Source of the DNA: Steroidobacteraceae bacterium
Lineage (GTDB): Bacteria; Pseudomonadota; Gammaproteobacteria; Steroidobacterales; Steroidobacteraceae
DNA length: 42,896 bases
Assembly (NCBI GenBank): GCA_019683695.1
Contig: JADGHX010000020.1
Span: forward strand, 1 to 42,896
Direction of reading: 5' to 3'
Below are positions 8,153-16,755 of this stretch, piece after piece; the stretch's first letter is position 1, and each line of letters starts with the position of its first letter. The notes beneath the pieces were generated by a model that did no database searches, was not told the origin of the DNA, and saw only the letters and a program-made list of their open reading frames with translations. The position numbers and the translations under genes are program-made.

Positions 8153-9105
8153 TGTCCCCGCGCACGCTTCGCATTGGCACACGCGCCTCCGCGCTCGCAC
8201 TCTGGCAGGCAAACCGGGTGGCGGACCTCATTCGTTCGCTGCCCGGCGCGCCGCCCGTTGAGCTCGTGCACATCCGAACCGAGGGCGACGTGCGGACGGA
8301 TGTGCCGCTCTGGGCGGTGGATGGGCGCGCGTTCTTCACGAAGGAGATCGATCGCGCGCTGCTCGCGAACGAGATCGACATTGCCGTGCACAGCCTGAAG
8401 GACCTCTCCACCACCGTGGAGAGCGGTCTCACACTGGCCGCGATCGTCGAGCGTCAGAATCCGCGTGACGCCCTGTTGGCGCGTTCCGTGAAGTCTCTTG
8501 CAGAGCTGCCGCCCGGGGCGCGCGTCGGCACCAGCAGTCTCAGGCGACGCGCGTTTCTCGCGCGCGTTCGGCCGGACGTCACGCCGGTCGAGCTCCGCGG
8601 GAATGTGCCGACCCGTATCGAAAAGCTTCAGCGCGGCGAGTACGACGCGATTGTTCTCGCGTGTGCCGGCCTGGCCCGGTTGGGTCTGGAGCAGCACATC
8701 ACGGCTCAACTGCCGGTGGAGGACTTCACGCCCGCCGTATCGCAGGGGGCTATCGGTTGCTGCGCGCGTGCGGATGACGAGGAAACCTTGCGCTGGCTGC
8801 AGCCACTCGATGACAAGGCTGCGCGTCTCGCAACCACCGCAGAACGTGCGCTGCTCAGGCGCATCGAAGGTGGATGCCAGGTGCCGCTCGGCGCACTGGC
8901 GCACCTCGCAAACGACCGCGTTCATCTGTATGCCGCCGTGTGCTCCCTTGATGGCACCCGGCACGTGAGTGCCCGGGGCGACGCGGCAGCGACGATCGAG
9001 GAGGCTTCGGCGCTCGGCGAGCGGCTCGCGGAGGAGCTGCTGAAGCAGGGCGCAGCGCAGATCATCCAGGTGCAGCGCGGCGCACGCCGCGTGGAGGCGC
9101 CGTGA
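8152..9105 (+). CDS. hemC: Porphobilinogen deaminase (hydroxymethylbilane synthase)
   Basis: A 317-residue cytosolic enzyme that polymerises four porphobilinogen units into hydroxymethylbilane. It begins with the family signature LRIGTRASALALWQANRVADL, contains VDGRAFFTKEIDRALL and the active-site segment IAVHSLKDL, then GTSSLRRRAFL and LRGNVPTRIEKL. The dipyrromethane cofactor attaches to Cys242 in IEGGCQVPLGA, the same residue number as in E. coli. ATG 8152 is chosen because it overlaps the regulator stop by one base and gives the proper N-terminus; the frame stays open 42 bases further upstream inside the regulator gene. The stop overlaps the hemD GTG. Normal length and intact. Confidence 0.97.
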   Translation: MSPRTLRIGTRASALALWQANRVADLIRSLPGAPPVELVHIRTEGDVRTDVPLWAVDGRAFFTKEIDRALLANEIDIAVHSLKDLSTTVESGLTLAAIVERQNPRDALLARSVKSLAELPPGARVGTSSLRRRAFLARVRPDVTPVELRGNVPTRIEKLQRGEYDAIVLACAGLARLGLEQHITAQLPVEDFTPAVSQGAIGCCARADDEETLRWLQPLDDKAARLATTAERALLRRIEGGCQVPLGALAHLANDRVHLYAAVCSLDGTRHVSARGDAAATIEEASALGERLAEELLKQGAAQIIQVQRGARRVEAP

Positions 9106-9890
9106 ACACACCGTCCACACCTGAGACGTCCGACGTGGATCTGCCGTCCGTCGTCGTCACGCGCGCGGAGCCGGACAACGGGCCGTTGTCATCGCAGCTG
9201 CGGAGTCTTGGCCTGAAAGTGCTGCTCTGGCCCGCCATCAAGATCGCGCCGAGCGACACGCGCGAGCTGGACGAGGCGCTTGCGCGCATCGCGGAGTTCG
9301 ACTGGATCGTGTTCACGAGCCGGCATGCAGTGACGCCCGTGCTCGCTCAGTTGTCACAGCAGCCGCAACACCTCAAGGTGGCTGCTGTCGGAAGCGCGAC
9401 TGCACAGGTTTTGCGCCAGCGCGGCTGGCGCGTGGACCTCGTGCCGGAAGACGACTACAACGCCGGCGCGCTCGTTGCGGCTTTTGCGCCTGTCGCGAAA
9501 CAGGGCATGCGCGTGCTGTATCCCGCAAGCTCCCGTGCGCTCCCGACGCTTGCGAAAGGCCTCACTCAGCTCGGCGCCGAAGTGACGCAGCTCGAGGCCT
9601 ATCGCACCGAGACCTCGGCGGCGCTGAACGTGGAGGACTGCCGCGCGCGCATCGCGCGCAACGAGATCGGCGCCGTCACCTTCGCGAGCCCCTCCGCCGT
9701 CATCGAGCTGGAGCGCGCGCTCGGGCGCGAGCACTTCGACAAGCTGTTCAGCCACGCCGCGGCGGTCGCGATCGGGCCGAGCACGGCGCGCGTCCTCACA
9801 GAGCTCGGGCCCACGCCTGTGCTGGCGGAGTCCGCCACGCTGCGCGGGCTCGCCAACACCACCTTACGCTTGATGCAGACGAGGCACTGA
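9102..9890 (+). CDS. hemD: Uroporphyrinogen-III synthase
   Basis: A 262-residue protein expected to cyclise hydroxymethylbilane to uroporphyrinogen III with inversion of ring D. HemD is poorly conserved. Here the clues are VVVTRAEPDNGPLSSQL at the start, the DWIVFTSRHAV segment, VAAVGSATAQVLRQRGW, a central VLYPASSRALPTLAKGL, and the late VTFASPSAVIEL and AIGPSTARVL motifs, which together give the two-lobed HemD pattern. GTG 9102 overlaps the hemC stop (GTGA). It ends 2 bases before the hemB ATG. There is no fused HemX or methyltransferase domain. Context makes the call firm despite weak motif conservation. Confidence 0.95.
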   Translation: MNTPSTPETSDVDLPSVVVTRAEPDNGPLSSQLRSLGLKVLLWPAIKIAPSDTRELDEALARIAEFDWIVFTSRHAVTPVLAQLSQQPQHLKVAAVGSATAQVLRQRGWRVDLVPEDDYNAGALVAAFAPVAKQGMRVLYPASSRALPTLAKGLTQLGAEVTQLEAYRTETSAALNVEDCRARIARNEIGAVTFASPSAVIELERALGREHFDKLFSHAAAVAIGPSTARVLTELGPTPVLAESATLRGLANTTLRLMQTRH

Positions 9891-9892
9891 CC

Positions 9893-10870
9893 ATGGGATT
9901 CCCCTTGCACAGACCGCGGCGCCTGCGCCAGTCCGACGTCTGGCGGCGCATGGTTCGGGAAACGCGACTCACGACCGACGCGTTCATCTATCCGCTCTTC
10001 ATCGTGCCCGGCAAGCAGGTGCGGCATGCGGTGGAGAGCATGCCGGGCGTGTTCCAGCTGTCCGTGGACGAGATCGCGAAAGAAGCGAAGCGGGTGGCGG
10101 ATCTGGGCATTCCCGCCGTGCTGCTGTTCGCTGCGCCCGACCACAAGGATGCCAAGGGCAGCGCAGCCACGGACCCGAACGGTCTCGTGCCGCAGGCCAT
10201 CGCGGCCATCAAGGCCGTGGCGCCGCAGCTCCTCGTCTGGACGGATGTGTGCCTGTGCGGCGCCACGGACCACGGGCACTGCGGGCACGTGACGAAGGAC
10301 GGTGTGATCGAGAACGACTCGTCCATCGAAACGCTGGCGCAGGTGTCTCTCACGTACGCCCGCGCGGGAGCGGACGCCGTGGCGCCGAGCGACATGATGG
10401 ACGGGCGCGTGCTCGCCATCCGCCAGCTGCTGGATCGCAACGGATTCAGCAACACGCCGGTGATCTCGTACGCGGCGAAGTACGCGTCCTCGTTCTACGG
10501 GCCCTTCCGTGAAGCCGCCGAGTCGGCGCCGGCATTCGGCGACCGTCGCTCCTATCAGATGGATCCGGCCAACGGCCGCGAAGCGCTCCGCGAAGTGCTG
10601 CTCGATCTCGAGGAGGGCGCGGACATGGTGATGGTGAAGCCGGCCGGCCCGTATCTCGATGTGATCCGGCAGGTGCGCGACGCCGTGCACGTGCCGGTGG
10701 TGGCCTACCAGGTGTCCGGCGAGTACAGCCTCATCAAGGCCGCGGCGGCCCGCGGGTGGATCGACGAGCGCGCGGCGGCCTTCGAGACCCTCACGGGCAT
10801 CCGGCGCGCGGGCGCCGATCTCATCATCACCTACTTCGCCCCGGACATGGCCGAATGGTTGCGCAATTGA
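9893..10870 (+). CDS. hemB: Delta-aminolevulinic acid dehydratase (porphobilinogen synthase)
   Basis: A 325-residue cytosolic enzyme that condenses two 5-aminolevulinate molecules to porphobilinogen. The start RPRRLRQSDVWRRMVRET is typical. A cysteine-type zinc site is present: Cys120, Cys122 and Cys130 in DVCLCGATDHGHCG, the same spacing and numbering as the E. coli enzyme, so this is the zinc-dependent, not the Asp-rich magnesium, form at that site. The two active-site lysines lie in SYAAKYASSFYGPFREA (Lys196) and MVMVKPAGPYLD (Lys249). The gene begins 2 bases after hemD and its 3-prime end overlaps the hemE start. Length matches the family. Confidence 0.98.
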   Translation: MGFPLHRPRRLRQSDVWRRMVRETRLTTDAFIYPLFIVPGKQVRHAVESMPGVFQLSVDEIAKEAKRVADLGIPAVLLFAAPDHKDAKGSAATDPNGLVPQAIAAIKAVAPQLLVWTDVCLCGATDHGHCGHVTKDGVIENDSSIETLAQVSLTYARAGADAVAPSDMMDGRVLAIRQLLDRNGFSNTPVISYAAKYASSFYGPFREAAESAPAFGDRRSYQMDPANGREALREVLLDLEEGADMVMVKPAGPYLDVIRQVRDAVHVPVVAYQVSGEYSLIKAAAARGWIDERAAAFETLTGIRRAGADLIITYFAPDMAEWLRN

Positions 10871-11937
10871 GCACGCCCGGAAGTCACCCAGAGCCTGCGT
10901 TCCTGGCCGCCTGCCGCCGCCAGCCCGTGCCGCACACGCCCATCTGGATCATGCGCCAGGCGGGCCGCTATCTGCCGGAGTACCGCGAGCTGCGCTCGAA
11001 GGTGGATTTCGTGCAGTTGACGCGCACGCCGGACCTCGCCGCCGAAGTCACGATGCAGCCCCTGCGCCGGTTCGAGCTGGATGCGGCGATTCTCTTCAGC
11101 GACATCATGACGCCGCTGCAGGGCATGGGCGTGTCGCTCGATTTCGAGCCGGGGCCCGTCGTGAAGGACCCGGTGCGCTCCGATGCGCAGATCGACGCGC
11201 TGCCGGAGCTGGTGCCCCAGCGTGACGTTCCGTTCGTGATGGAAAGCATTCGGCTCGTGCGCGCAAACGTGCCGCGCGGCGCGCCGCTCATCGGTTTCGC
11301 CGGCGCGCCGTTCACGCTGTTCTGCTACCTGGTGTGCGGCCGGCCGTCGAAGGAATTCGGCGCCGCTCGCTCATTCCTCTACGCGCACCCGGGCTCCTCG
11401 GAGCGCTTGCTCGACAAGCTCGCGGATGCGATGGCGGCGTACCTTCGTGCGCAGGCCGAGGCGGGCGCCCAGGCGCTGATGATTTTCGAGTCGTGGGCGG
11501 GTCTGCTTGGGCCACGGGAATTTCAGCGTTTCGCACTGCGCGCGGTGAAGCGCACGGTGGCGGGGCTGAAGGACGTGGGCGTGCCGCTCATCTATTACGC
11601 AAACAACGGCGGCTCCGTGCTCGATCAGGTCGCCACGCTGGACGTGGATGTGGCCGGCATCGACTGGCGAACGCCGCTCAGCGTGGCTCGCCGCACGCTC
11701 GGCCCCGACAAGGCGGTGCAGGGGAACCTCGATCCCGCCGCTCTGTTTTCGGCGCCGGAGGACCTGCGGCGCCATGTGGACATCGTGCTCGAGGAAGCAG
11801 GGCCTGCACCGGGGCACGTGTTCAATCTCGGTCATGGCATCTGGCAAGACACCGATCCCGACGCGGTTGCGCGGCTCGTGGATTACGTGCACGAGGCCAG
11901 CATTCGCGCCGGCGTCGGAAAAGGAGCACGCGCGTGA
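10855..11937 (+). CDS. hemE: Uroporphyrinogen decarboxylase
   Basis: A 360-residue cytosolic enzyme that decarboxylates the four acetate side chains of uroporphyrinogen III to give coproporphyrinogen III. Signatures in order: FLAACRRQPVPHTPIWIMRQ then AGRYLPEYR, which holds the anion-binding Arg residues, LFSDIMTPLQGMG with the catalytic Asp, and GFAGAPFTLFCYLV. Later GLDWR-like and NLGHGI segments are present (AGIDWRTPL, VFNLGHGIW). ATG 10855 overlaps hemB by 16 bases; TTG 10867, overlapping the hemB stop, is an alternative 4 codons in. Neither has a strong ribosome-binding site. The stop overlaps the hemF GTG by 4 bases. Confidence 0.97.
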   Translation: MVAQLSTPGSHPEPAFLAACRRQPVPHTPIWIMRQAGRYLPEYRELRSKVDFVQLTRTPDLAAEVTMQPLRRFELDAAILFSDIMTPLQGMGVSLDFEPGPVVKDPVRSDAQIDALPELVPQRDVPFVMESIRLVRANVPRGAPLIGFAGAPFTLFCYLVCGRPSKEFGAARSFLYAHPGSSERLLDKLADAMAAYLRAQAEAGAQALMIFESWAGLLGPREFQRFALRAVKRTVAGLKDVGVPLIYYANNGGSVLDQVATLDVDVAGIDWRTPLSVARRTLGPDKAVQGNLDPAALFSAPEDLRRHVDIVLEEAGPAPGHVFNLGHGIWQDTDPDAVARLVDYVHEASIRAGVGKGARA

Positions 11938-12785
11938 GCAGCACGCCTGAAATCGGAAGCGTTCCCGCAGACCTCGCGGACACCGCCGCGGCCTGGTTCC
12001 GGGACCTGCAGAACCGCATCTGCGCCGCGTTCGAGCGGCTCGAGCCGGTTCGGCGCTTCGAATCCCGCAACTGGACGCGCCCGGAAGGGCATCGCCTGCA
12101 AGGCGGCGGTGAGAGCCGCCTGATGCGCGGCGAGGTGTTCGAGAAGGTGGGCGTGAACGTGAGCCACGTCTGGGGCGTGTTCGACCCGAAGTTCCGCAGT
12201 CAGATTCCGGGTGCGGAAGCATCCGAAGGCCGGTTCGTCGCCACCGGCATCTCCCTTGTGGCCCACATGTACAACCCGTACGTCCCGGCGGTGCACATGA
12301 ACCTGCGCTTCCTGCGCACGAGCCGGGCGTGGTTTGGCGGCGGCGCGGATCTCACACCGACGTTCCCCTTCGAGGAGGACACGGCGGATTTTCACGCGGC
12401 GCTTCGCAAGGCCTGCGATTCCTATCGGCCCGATGCGTATCGCGAATACAAGGAATGGTGTGATCGCTACTTCTATTTGCCGCATCGGAAAGAGCCGCGC
12501 GGTGTCGGCGGCATCTTCTTCGATGAGCTGGCGAGCGGCGATCTCGAAGCGGATTTCGCCTTTGTGCGTGCGGTGGGTGAGGCGTTCCTGTCCGTCTACC
12601 CCGCCATCGTCGCGCGCCGGAAGGACACGCCGTTCGATGACACCGCGCGCGAGAAGCTGTTCGTGAAGCGTGGGCGCTACGTGGAATTCAATCTGGTGTA
12701 CGACCGGGGGACCCGATTCGGCTTCGGCACCGATGCGGATCCCGACGCCTATCTCATGAGCCTGCCGCCCATCGTGAAGTGGTGA
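11934..12785 (+). CDS. hemF: Oxygen-dependent coproporphyrinogen III oxidase
   Basis: A 283-residue enzyme that uses O2 to decarboxylate two propionates of coproporphyrinogen III to vinyl groups, giving protoporphyrinogen IX. Motifs: RGEVFEKVGVNVSHVWG, VHMNLRFL, WFGGGADLTP, the stretch YKEWCDRYFYLPHRKEPRG, GGIFFDEL, and YVEFNLVYDRGTRFG near the C-terminus. GTG 11934 is chosen: it overlaps the hemE stop (GTGA), AAGGAG lies 8 bases upstream, and the length then matches known HemF; the frame is open far upstream inside hemE but that is shadow sequence. Using HemF implies aerobic haem synthesis; no anaerobic HemN is in the window. Last gene of the cluster, overlapped at its 3-prime end by a small opposing frame. 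Confidence 0.97.
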   Translation: MSSTPEIGSVPADLADTAAAWFRDLQNRICAAFERLEPVRRFESRNWTRPEGHRLQGGGESRLMRGEVFEKVGVNVSHVWGVFDPKFRSQIPGAEASEGRFVATGISLVAHMYNPYVPAVHMNLRFLRTSRAWFGGGADLTPTFPFEEDTADFHAALRKACDSYRPDAYREYKEWCDRYFYLPHRKEPRGVGGIFFDELASGDLEADFAFVRAVGEAFLSVYPAIVARRKDTPFDDTAREKLFVKRGRYVEFNLVYDRGTRFGFGTDADPDAYLMSLPPIVKW

Positions 12786-12960
12786 TGCGGGTCAAGGTGT
12801 GATGCCGCGGCAGGTCGAGCCAGCTCGGCGATTTGCGCCAGAACGGGCTCTTGGTCGCGGCCTTGGCCGCCGCCCAGTGTGCACACAGCGTGGCACCGAT
12901 CGCGGCCACTGTTTCGTTGGGAGGCGTCCAGTACGCCACTTGCGCAGTCCTCGAAAGCAT
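12754..12960 (-). CDS. Small hypothetical protein convergent with hemF
   Basis: A 68-residue reading frame not recognised as any family. It starts at the ATG at 12960 and is preceded on the minus strand by an excellent ribosome-binding site (GGAAGGAGG, 6 bases before the ATG), the main reason to list it. The product begins MLSRTAQVAYWTPPNETVAA, is amphipathic with an Ala-rich helix (TLCAHWAAAKAAT), then a basic Pro/Arg/His segment. No signal peptide or clear membrane helix is seen. The last 32 bases overlap the 3-prime end of hemF in antisense. It could be a genuine small protein or the leader of a decayed gene. Confidence 0.4.
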   Translation of the reverse strand: MLSRTAQVAYWTPPNETVAAIGATLCAHWAAAKAATKSPFWRKSPSWLDLPRHHTLTRITTSRWAAGS

Positions 12961-13479
12961 TGCTGCCTCCTTCCCCTGTGAACGTTCGTACACAGGTGGA
13001 GCGCGCGAAAGTTTCTGTAGTTCCGCGAAAAAGCGTCGCCCTCTGGCGACTTTTGTCATTTGGTTAGCGCGGCGGGAAATGGATTCGCGCAGCGGCAGAT
13101 CGCGGGAGGTGATCGTTCGAGCGGATGCTCGTGCGTGCGAACGATGCTGGCCCATTCACTTTCCTTAAATGCTGCGTGCGGAAAAGCGCGTGCGGCGGGC
13201 TGCGGCTTTGGCAACGCGTTTGAGGATTTCGAGCCGTGGCACGTCTTGCTCACGGAAAGAGTGGCTCAAGGCTTTGCCGGGATACCGCTCGGTGCGTGCC
13301 GGCCGACGGTGGCCTGCCGTCTTGCGCGGTCGGTCGCGACTGCAACGGTTTGCATCGAAAACAGGGACTGCCGGGGTTGAGCCCAGTTTGGAGATTCTGC
13401 TAAAACCGCAGGCACGCAGCGCTCTGGTGCGCTGCGAATCAGACACCCAACCGCTGCGAATGTCGCAAAGTAGCGCCGA
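12961..13479. other. Gene-free stretch between hem cluster and PAS kinase
   Basis: No convincing gene on either strand. It contains the hairpin at 13035-13054 and a second 8-bp stem (13415-13422 with 13429-13436, 6-base loop) 43 bases before the kinase start, which might act on its expression. No clear sigma-70 promoter was recognised. Confidence 0.5.
13035..13054 (+). terminator. Intrinsic-terminator-like hairpin after hemF
   Basis: A 6-bp perfect stem (13035-13040 with 13045-13050, loop CTCT) followed on the plus strand by TTTTGTCATTT and flanked on the minus strand by GCTTTTT, so it could act in both directions. It lies 250 bases after hemF. The stem is short, hence moderate confidence. 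Confidence 0.45.
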
Positions 13480-15780
13480 ATGCGCTTTCTCAAGCACCGT
13501 TTCGGCGATTCACGGGCCGCTTCGTCCACACTGAACGCGGCTTCTGCGTCTGCGCCGTCACGTTCCCTGCCTCCCGGCCGCGCAAGCGTTCCCGGTGTAT
13601 CGGATTCGGAGTTGCCGGCCGCGGCAGGCCGTGGCGCGCCCGACCTCGCCGCCGACGCCCGTCTGCAAACGGCGCTGTGGGGCGCCGACATGGGCTTGTG
13701 GGAGCTCGACTTCTCCACCGACACGACGCGCTGGTTCGATGGCTGGTGCGAGCGCTTCGATCTCGATCCCTGCGAAGGGCGGGACCACATCGCCCGTTGG
13801 GACGCGCGCATTCATGATGAGGATCGGCCGCTCGTCTGCGAGCGCCGCGCGCAGCATCTCGCCGGCGATGCCGAGCATTACGAAGCCGAGTACCGCATCG
13901 CGAACCGCCAGGGCACGTGGCTTTGGGTGGTCGAGCGTGGGCGTGTCGTGGCACGCGCGGCGGATGGCGCTCCGCTGCGCATGGTTTGTGTGTGCAAGGA
14001 GATCGGGGCGCGCAAGCAGGCCGAAGAAGCCTTGCGCGTGAGCGAGTTCCGCTATCGAAGCGTGGCCTCGCTGGCGCCGGGATACATCTTCGAATACCGC
14101 ATCCAGCCGGATGGCAGCATCCGCCACTTGTGGGTGAGCGATGGTGTGGAGGCCATCTATGGCGTGTCTCAGGAGGAGATCCTGCGGCTTGGCAGCCGCG
14201 ACAGTTTCATCGACCCCGAGTGGATGCCTGTCATTCAGGAGCGGCGTGCGGCGCTCGCGCGCGGAGAGCCGCGCAGTGGCGAGTTCCGCGCTCGCACGGC
14301 GAAGGGTGAAACGAAGTGGCTGCACGCGAGTGCCGTTCCCGTGCGGGACCCGAAGACGGGTGCGGTCATCGGCGTGCTCGGCTCCGTTTACGACATCACC
14401 GAAAGCAAGCTTGCCGAGATCGCACTCCACGAGTCGCGCAGCACGCTGCTCACGGTGGCCGAGAGCTCGGCAGACGTGCTTGCGCTCTTCGACCGTCAGC
14501 GCAAGTGCGTCTTCCTGAACCGGCCCATCCATGGCCTGACGCCGGACCCGTGGCTCGGCGCGCCCGTCGAGGCTTTCGCGCCGCCGGAGGATCGCGCACG
14601 CGTTCACGAAATCTTCGAGCGCGTGATCAACACCGGCGCGCCGCACGACTTCGAGCAGGTGTTCACGGATGACCAGTGCCGGCTGCGCTGCCTCGAAATG
14701 CGCGTTCGGGCCGTGCGGTCCGGCGATCGCATGCTCGGTGCGGTGGTGAACATCACCGAGGTGACGGAGCAGCGCGCCCAGCGCGACACGCTGCGTACAC
14801 AGGCGCGCATTCTCGAGACGATGCGCGAAGGTGTGGTTCTGGTCGATGCCGCCTCGATGGTGATCCGGCTCACCAATCCCACGTTCGACCGGCTGTTCGG
14901 GTACCGCCCCGGCGAGCTGATCGGCCAGTCCGTCGAGCCGCTCATCAGCCTGCCCGGCACGCAGCGCAAGCGTTTCGAGCGCAGGATCCGGGAGTACCGC
15001 ACGAACGGCGCGCCCATCGAATTCGAATGCATCCGCCAGGACGGCTCGCGCTTCGTCGCCTCCTGCGTGCTCTCGCCGCTCAGCATGGGCGGCACGGAAC
15101 ACTGGCTCGCCGTGATCAACGACGTCACGGAACGCAAGCGCCTCGAGCACGGCATCATCGAGATCGCCAATCGCGAGCAGCAGCGCATCGGCAGCGACCT
15201 GCACGACGGGCTGGGGCAGGAGCTCACCGGCATCGCGCTCATGCTGCGCGGGGTCGCGGCGCAGCTCAAACGGGAGAAATCCGCTGCCCGCCTCGACGTG
15301 GAAGACATCATCGGCCTGGTGAACAACGCCATCGAGAGCACGCGCTCGCTGGCGCGCGGCCTGTCTCCCGTCAGCGCGGAGCGCGGCGGGCTGAGCGCTG
15401 CACTCCGGGCGCTCGCCACCCGCGCGACGGAGCGCTTCGGCATGCACGTCGAATTTCACGAGCGCGTGAACGTTCCGCTGCGCCTGAGTGAGACCAACGC
15501 CACCCATCTCTACCGGATTGCGCAGGAGGCGCTCACGAACGCGGTGCGCCACAGTCTTGCTTCCGAGGTGAGCATCACGCTCGAAACCTGCGGAGACGAG
15601 CTGAATCTGCGCATCGACGACAACGGGCGCGGGTTCGGCCGTCGGGTTCCGGATGACGGGGCAGGGCTCGGTCTGAAGCTGATGCGCTATAGGGCGCAGA
15701 TGCTCGGTGGCGACCTGGTGTTCGACACATCGGCGGGCGGCGGAGCCTCTGTCCGCTGCTCGTGTCCGCTGGAGCCGTGA
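13480..15780 (+). CDS. Soluble multi-PAS NarL-type sensor histidine kinase
   Basis: A 766-residue kinase without any transmembrane helix, so it senses an internal signal. After a low-complexity N-terminus (1-58), about four PAS units follow: roughly 60-185 (WELDFSTDTTRW, ending in a PAC-like CKEIGARKQ), 190-310 (YDITESKLAE), 318-430 (NITEVTEQRA) and 436-560 (PTFDRLFGYRPGELIGQSVE, VINDVTERKRL). The kinase part is HisKA_3: His575 in REQQRIGSDLHDGLGQELTG, then a HATPase with YRIAQEALTNAVRHS, IDDNGRGF and GLGLKLMRYR. No haem- or flavin-binding residue can be assigned to the PAS units with certainty. The next gene is its regulator with a 4-base overlap. No ribosome-binding site is obvious before ATG 13480. 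Confidence 0.93.
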   Translation: MRFLKHRFGDSRAASSTLNAASASAPSRSLPPGRASVPGVSDSELPAAAGRGAPDLAADARLQTALWGADMGLWELDFSTDTTRWFDGWCERFDLDPCEGRDHIARWDARIHDEDRPLVCERRAQHLAGDAEHYEAEYRIANRQGTWLWVVERGRVVARAADGAPLRMVCVCKEIGARKQAEEALRVSEFRYRSVASLAPGYIFEYRIQPDGSIRHLWVSDGVEAIYGVSQEEILRLGSRDSFIDPEWMPVIQERRAALARGEPRSGEFRARTAKGETKWLHASAVPVRDPKTGAVIGVLGSVYDITESKLAEIALHESRSTLLTVAESSADVLALFDRQRKCVFLNRPIHGLTPDPWLGAPVEAFAPPEDRARVHEIFERVINTGAPHDFEQVFTDDQCRLRCLEMRVRAVRSGDRMLGAVVNITEVTEQRAQRDTLRTQARILETMREGVVLVDAASMVIRLTNPTFDRLFGYRPGELIGQSVEPLISLPGTQRKRFERRIREYRTNGAPIEFECIRQDGSRFVASCVLSPLSMGGTEHWLAVINDVTERKRLEHGIIEIANREQQRIGSDLHDGLGQELTGIALMLRGVAAQLKREKSAARLDVEDIIGLVNNAIESTRSLARGLSPVSAERGGLSAALRALATRATERFGMHVEFHERVNVPLRLSETNATHLYRIAQEALTNAVRHSLASEVSITLETCGDELNLRIDDNGRGFGRRVPDDGAGLGLKLMRYRAQMLGGDLVFDTSAGGGASVRCSCPLEP

Positions 15781-16487
15781 AAGTGGCCGCGCGTCATCCG
15801 GGCGAGTCGCCGCGTTCCGAGCGCCGCAAGGTGCTCATCGTGGACGATCATCCGATCGTGAGGCAGGGCCTGCGGCTGATGATCGACGCCGAGCCGGACC
15901 TGGAAGTGTGCGGCGAGGCGCAGAGCGAGCGGGAGGCGCGAACGGCCATCCGGGAGCTCTCTCCCGATGTCGTGATCGTGGATATCTCGCTCGCGCAGGG
16001 CGACGGGCTGGATCTCGTGCGGGACGTGCACGCGCACCACCCGCACTTGCCAATGCTCGTGCTGTCGATGCACGACGAGCTCATCTATGCCGAGCGGCTG
16101 CTGGCCGCCGGCGCGAGCGGATACATCATGAAGCAGGCAGCGGCCGACCAACTTCTGGTGGCTCTGCGCCGCGTGCTAGCGGGCGGCACGTACCTCAGTG
16201 ACTCGCTTGCGCAGAGTCTCGGGCGGCTGCGCGCCGGCAGTTCCGCTGCCGGCTCCGCCGGGGGCGATCCTCTCGAGCGGCTGAGCAACCGCGAGCTGCA
16301 GGTGCTGAATCTCATCGGGCGCGGCCAGTCCTCGCGCGAGGCGGCCGAAGCGCTCGGCCTCAGCGTGAAGACGGTCGAAACCCACCGGCAGAGCCTGAAA
16401 CGCAAGCTCAATCTGGCGACCAACGCCCAGCTCCTGCAGTACGCCATCAACTGGTACGCCAACCGGGACAAATCAGCGTCAATGTAG
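15777..16487 (+). CDS. NarL/FixJ-type response regulator
   Basis: A 236-residue regulator, partner of the preceding PAS kinase. The receiver domain begins at KVLIVDDHPIVRQGLRLMI; the phospho-acceptor is Asp69 in DVVIVDISLAQGDG; Ser and Lys of the switch lie in VLSMHDE and YIMKQAA. After a Gly/Ser/Ala linker comes a LuxR-type helix-turn-helix: LSNRELQVLNLIGRGQSSRE followed by AEALGLSVKTVETHRQSLK. GTG 15777 overlaps the kinase stop (GTGA) and is preferred; GTG 15762 would add five residues. The target genes are unknown; the pair forms a two-gene unit followed by a 268-base gap. Confidence 0.94.
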   Translation: MKVAARHPGESPRSERRKVLIVDDHPIVRQGLRLMIDAEPDLEVCGEAQSEREARTAIRELSPDVVIVDISLAQGDGLDLVRDVHAHHPHLPMLVLSMHDELIYAERLLAAGASGYIMKQAAADQLLVALRRVLAGGTYLSDSLAQSLGRLRAGSSAAGSAGGDPLERLSNRELQVLNLIGRGQSSREAAEALGLSVKTVETHRQSLKRKLNLATNAQLLQYAINWYANRDKSASM

Positions 16488-16717
16488 GGTGTCGGCAAGC
16501 CGCTGCGGCGAGCTTTGACCGGGCGAGGTGTCAACGGCTTGCGTGATGTCCCCACCGCTCCGGACGCTCACGTTGCTCACGGCCATGAGCGCCCACTTCG
16601 GGACCGGTGCCGGTGGTGCTGAGCCGCTCATCCCGCGCGGAAAAGCAGCCGTTGGCGAGCACGCGCAGGGTTCTGTCGGCGCTGCGATCCCGCCGGCCTG
16701 CAGCTGCCGCATCGGCC

Positions 16718-16748
16718 TGTAAACGCATCCGAGCAGGTCGACCTCTAA
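16718..16748 (+). promoter_or_regulatory. Candidate ECF-type autoregulatory promoter
   Basis: TGTAAAC at 16718-16724 and CCTCTAAC at 16742-16749 are spaced like the -35 and -10 elements of some ECF promoters (TGTAAC-type -35, CGTCTAA-type -10). Transcription would begin almost at the sigma-factor start codon, implying a very short or absent leader. This is a visual match only. Confidence 0.3.
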
Positions 16749-16755
16749 CGCGGGC

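Noticed and set aside
11334-11933. Upstream extension of hemF by 200 codons
   Set aside because: It lies wholly inside hemE in another frame; GTG 11934 with AAGGAG gives the family length.
13237-13250. Sigma-54-like TGGCAC...TTGCT upstream of the PAS kinase
   Set aside because: The GG and GC elements are 10 bases apart, two fewer than sigma-54 requires.
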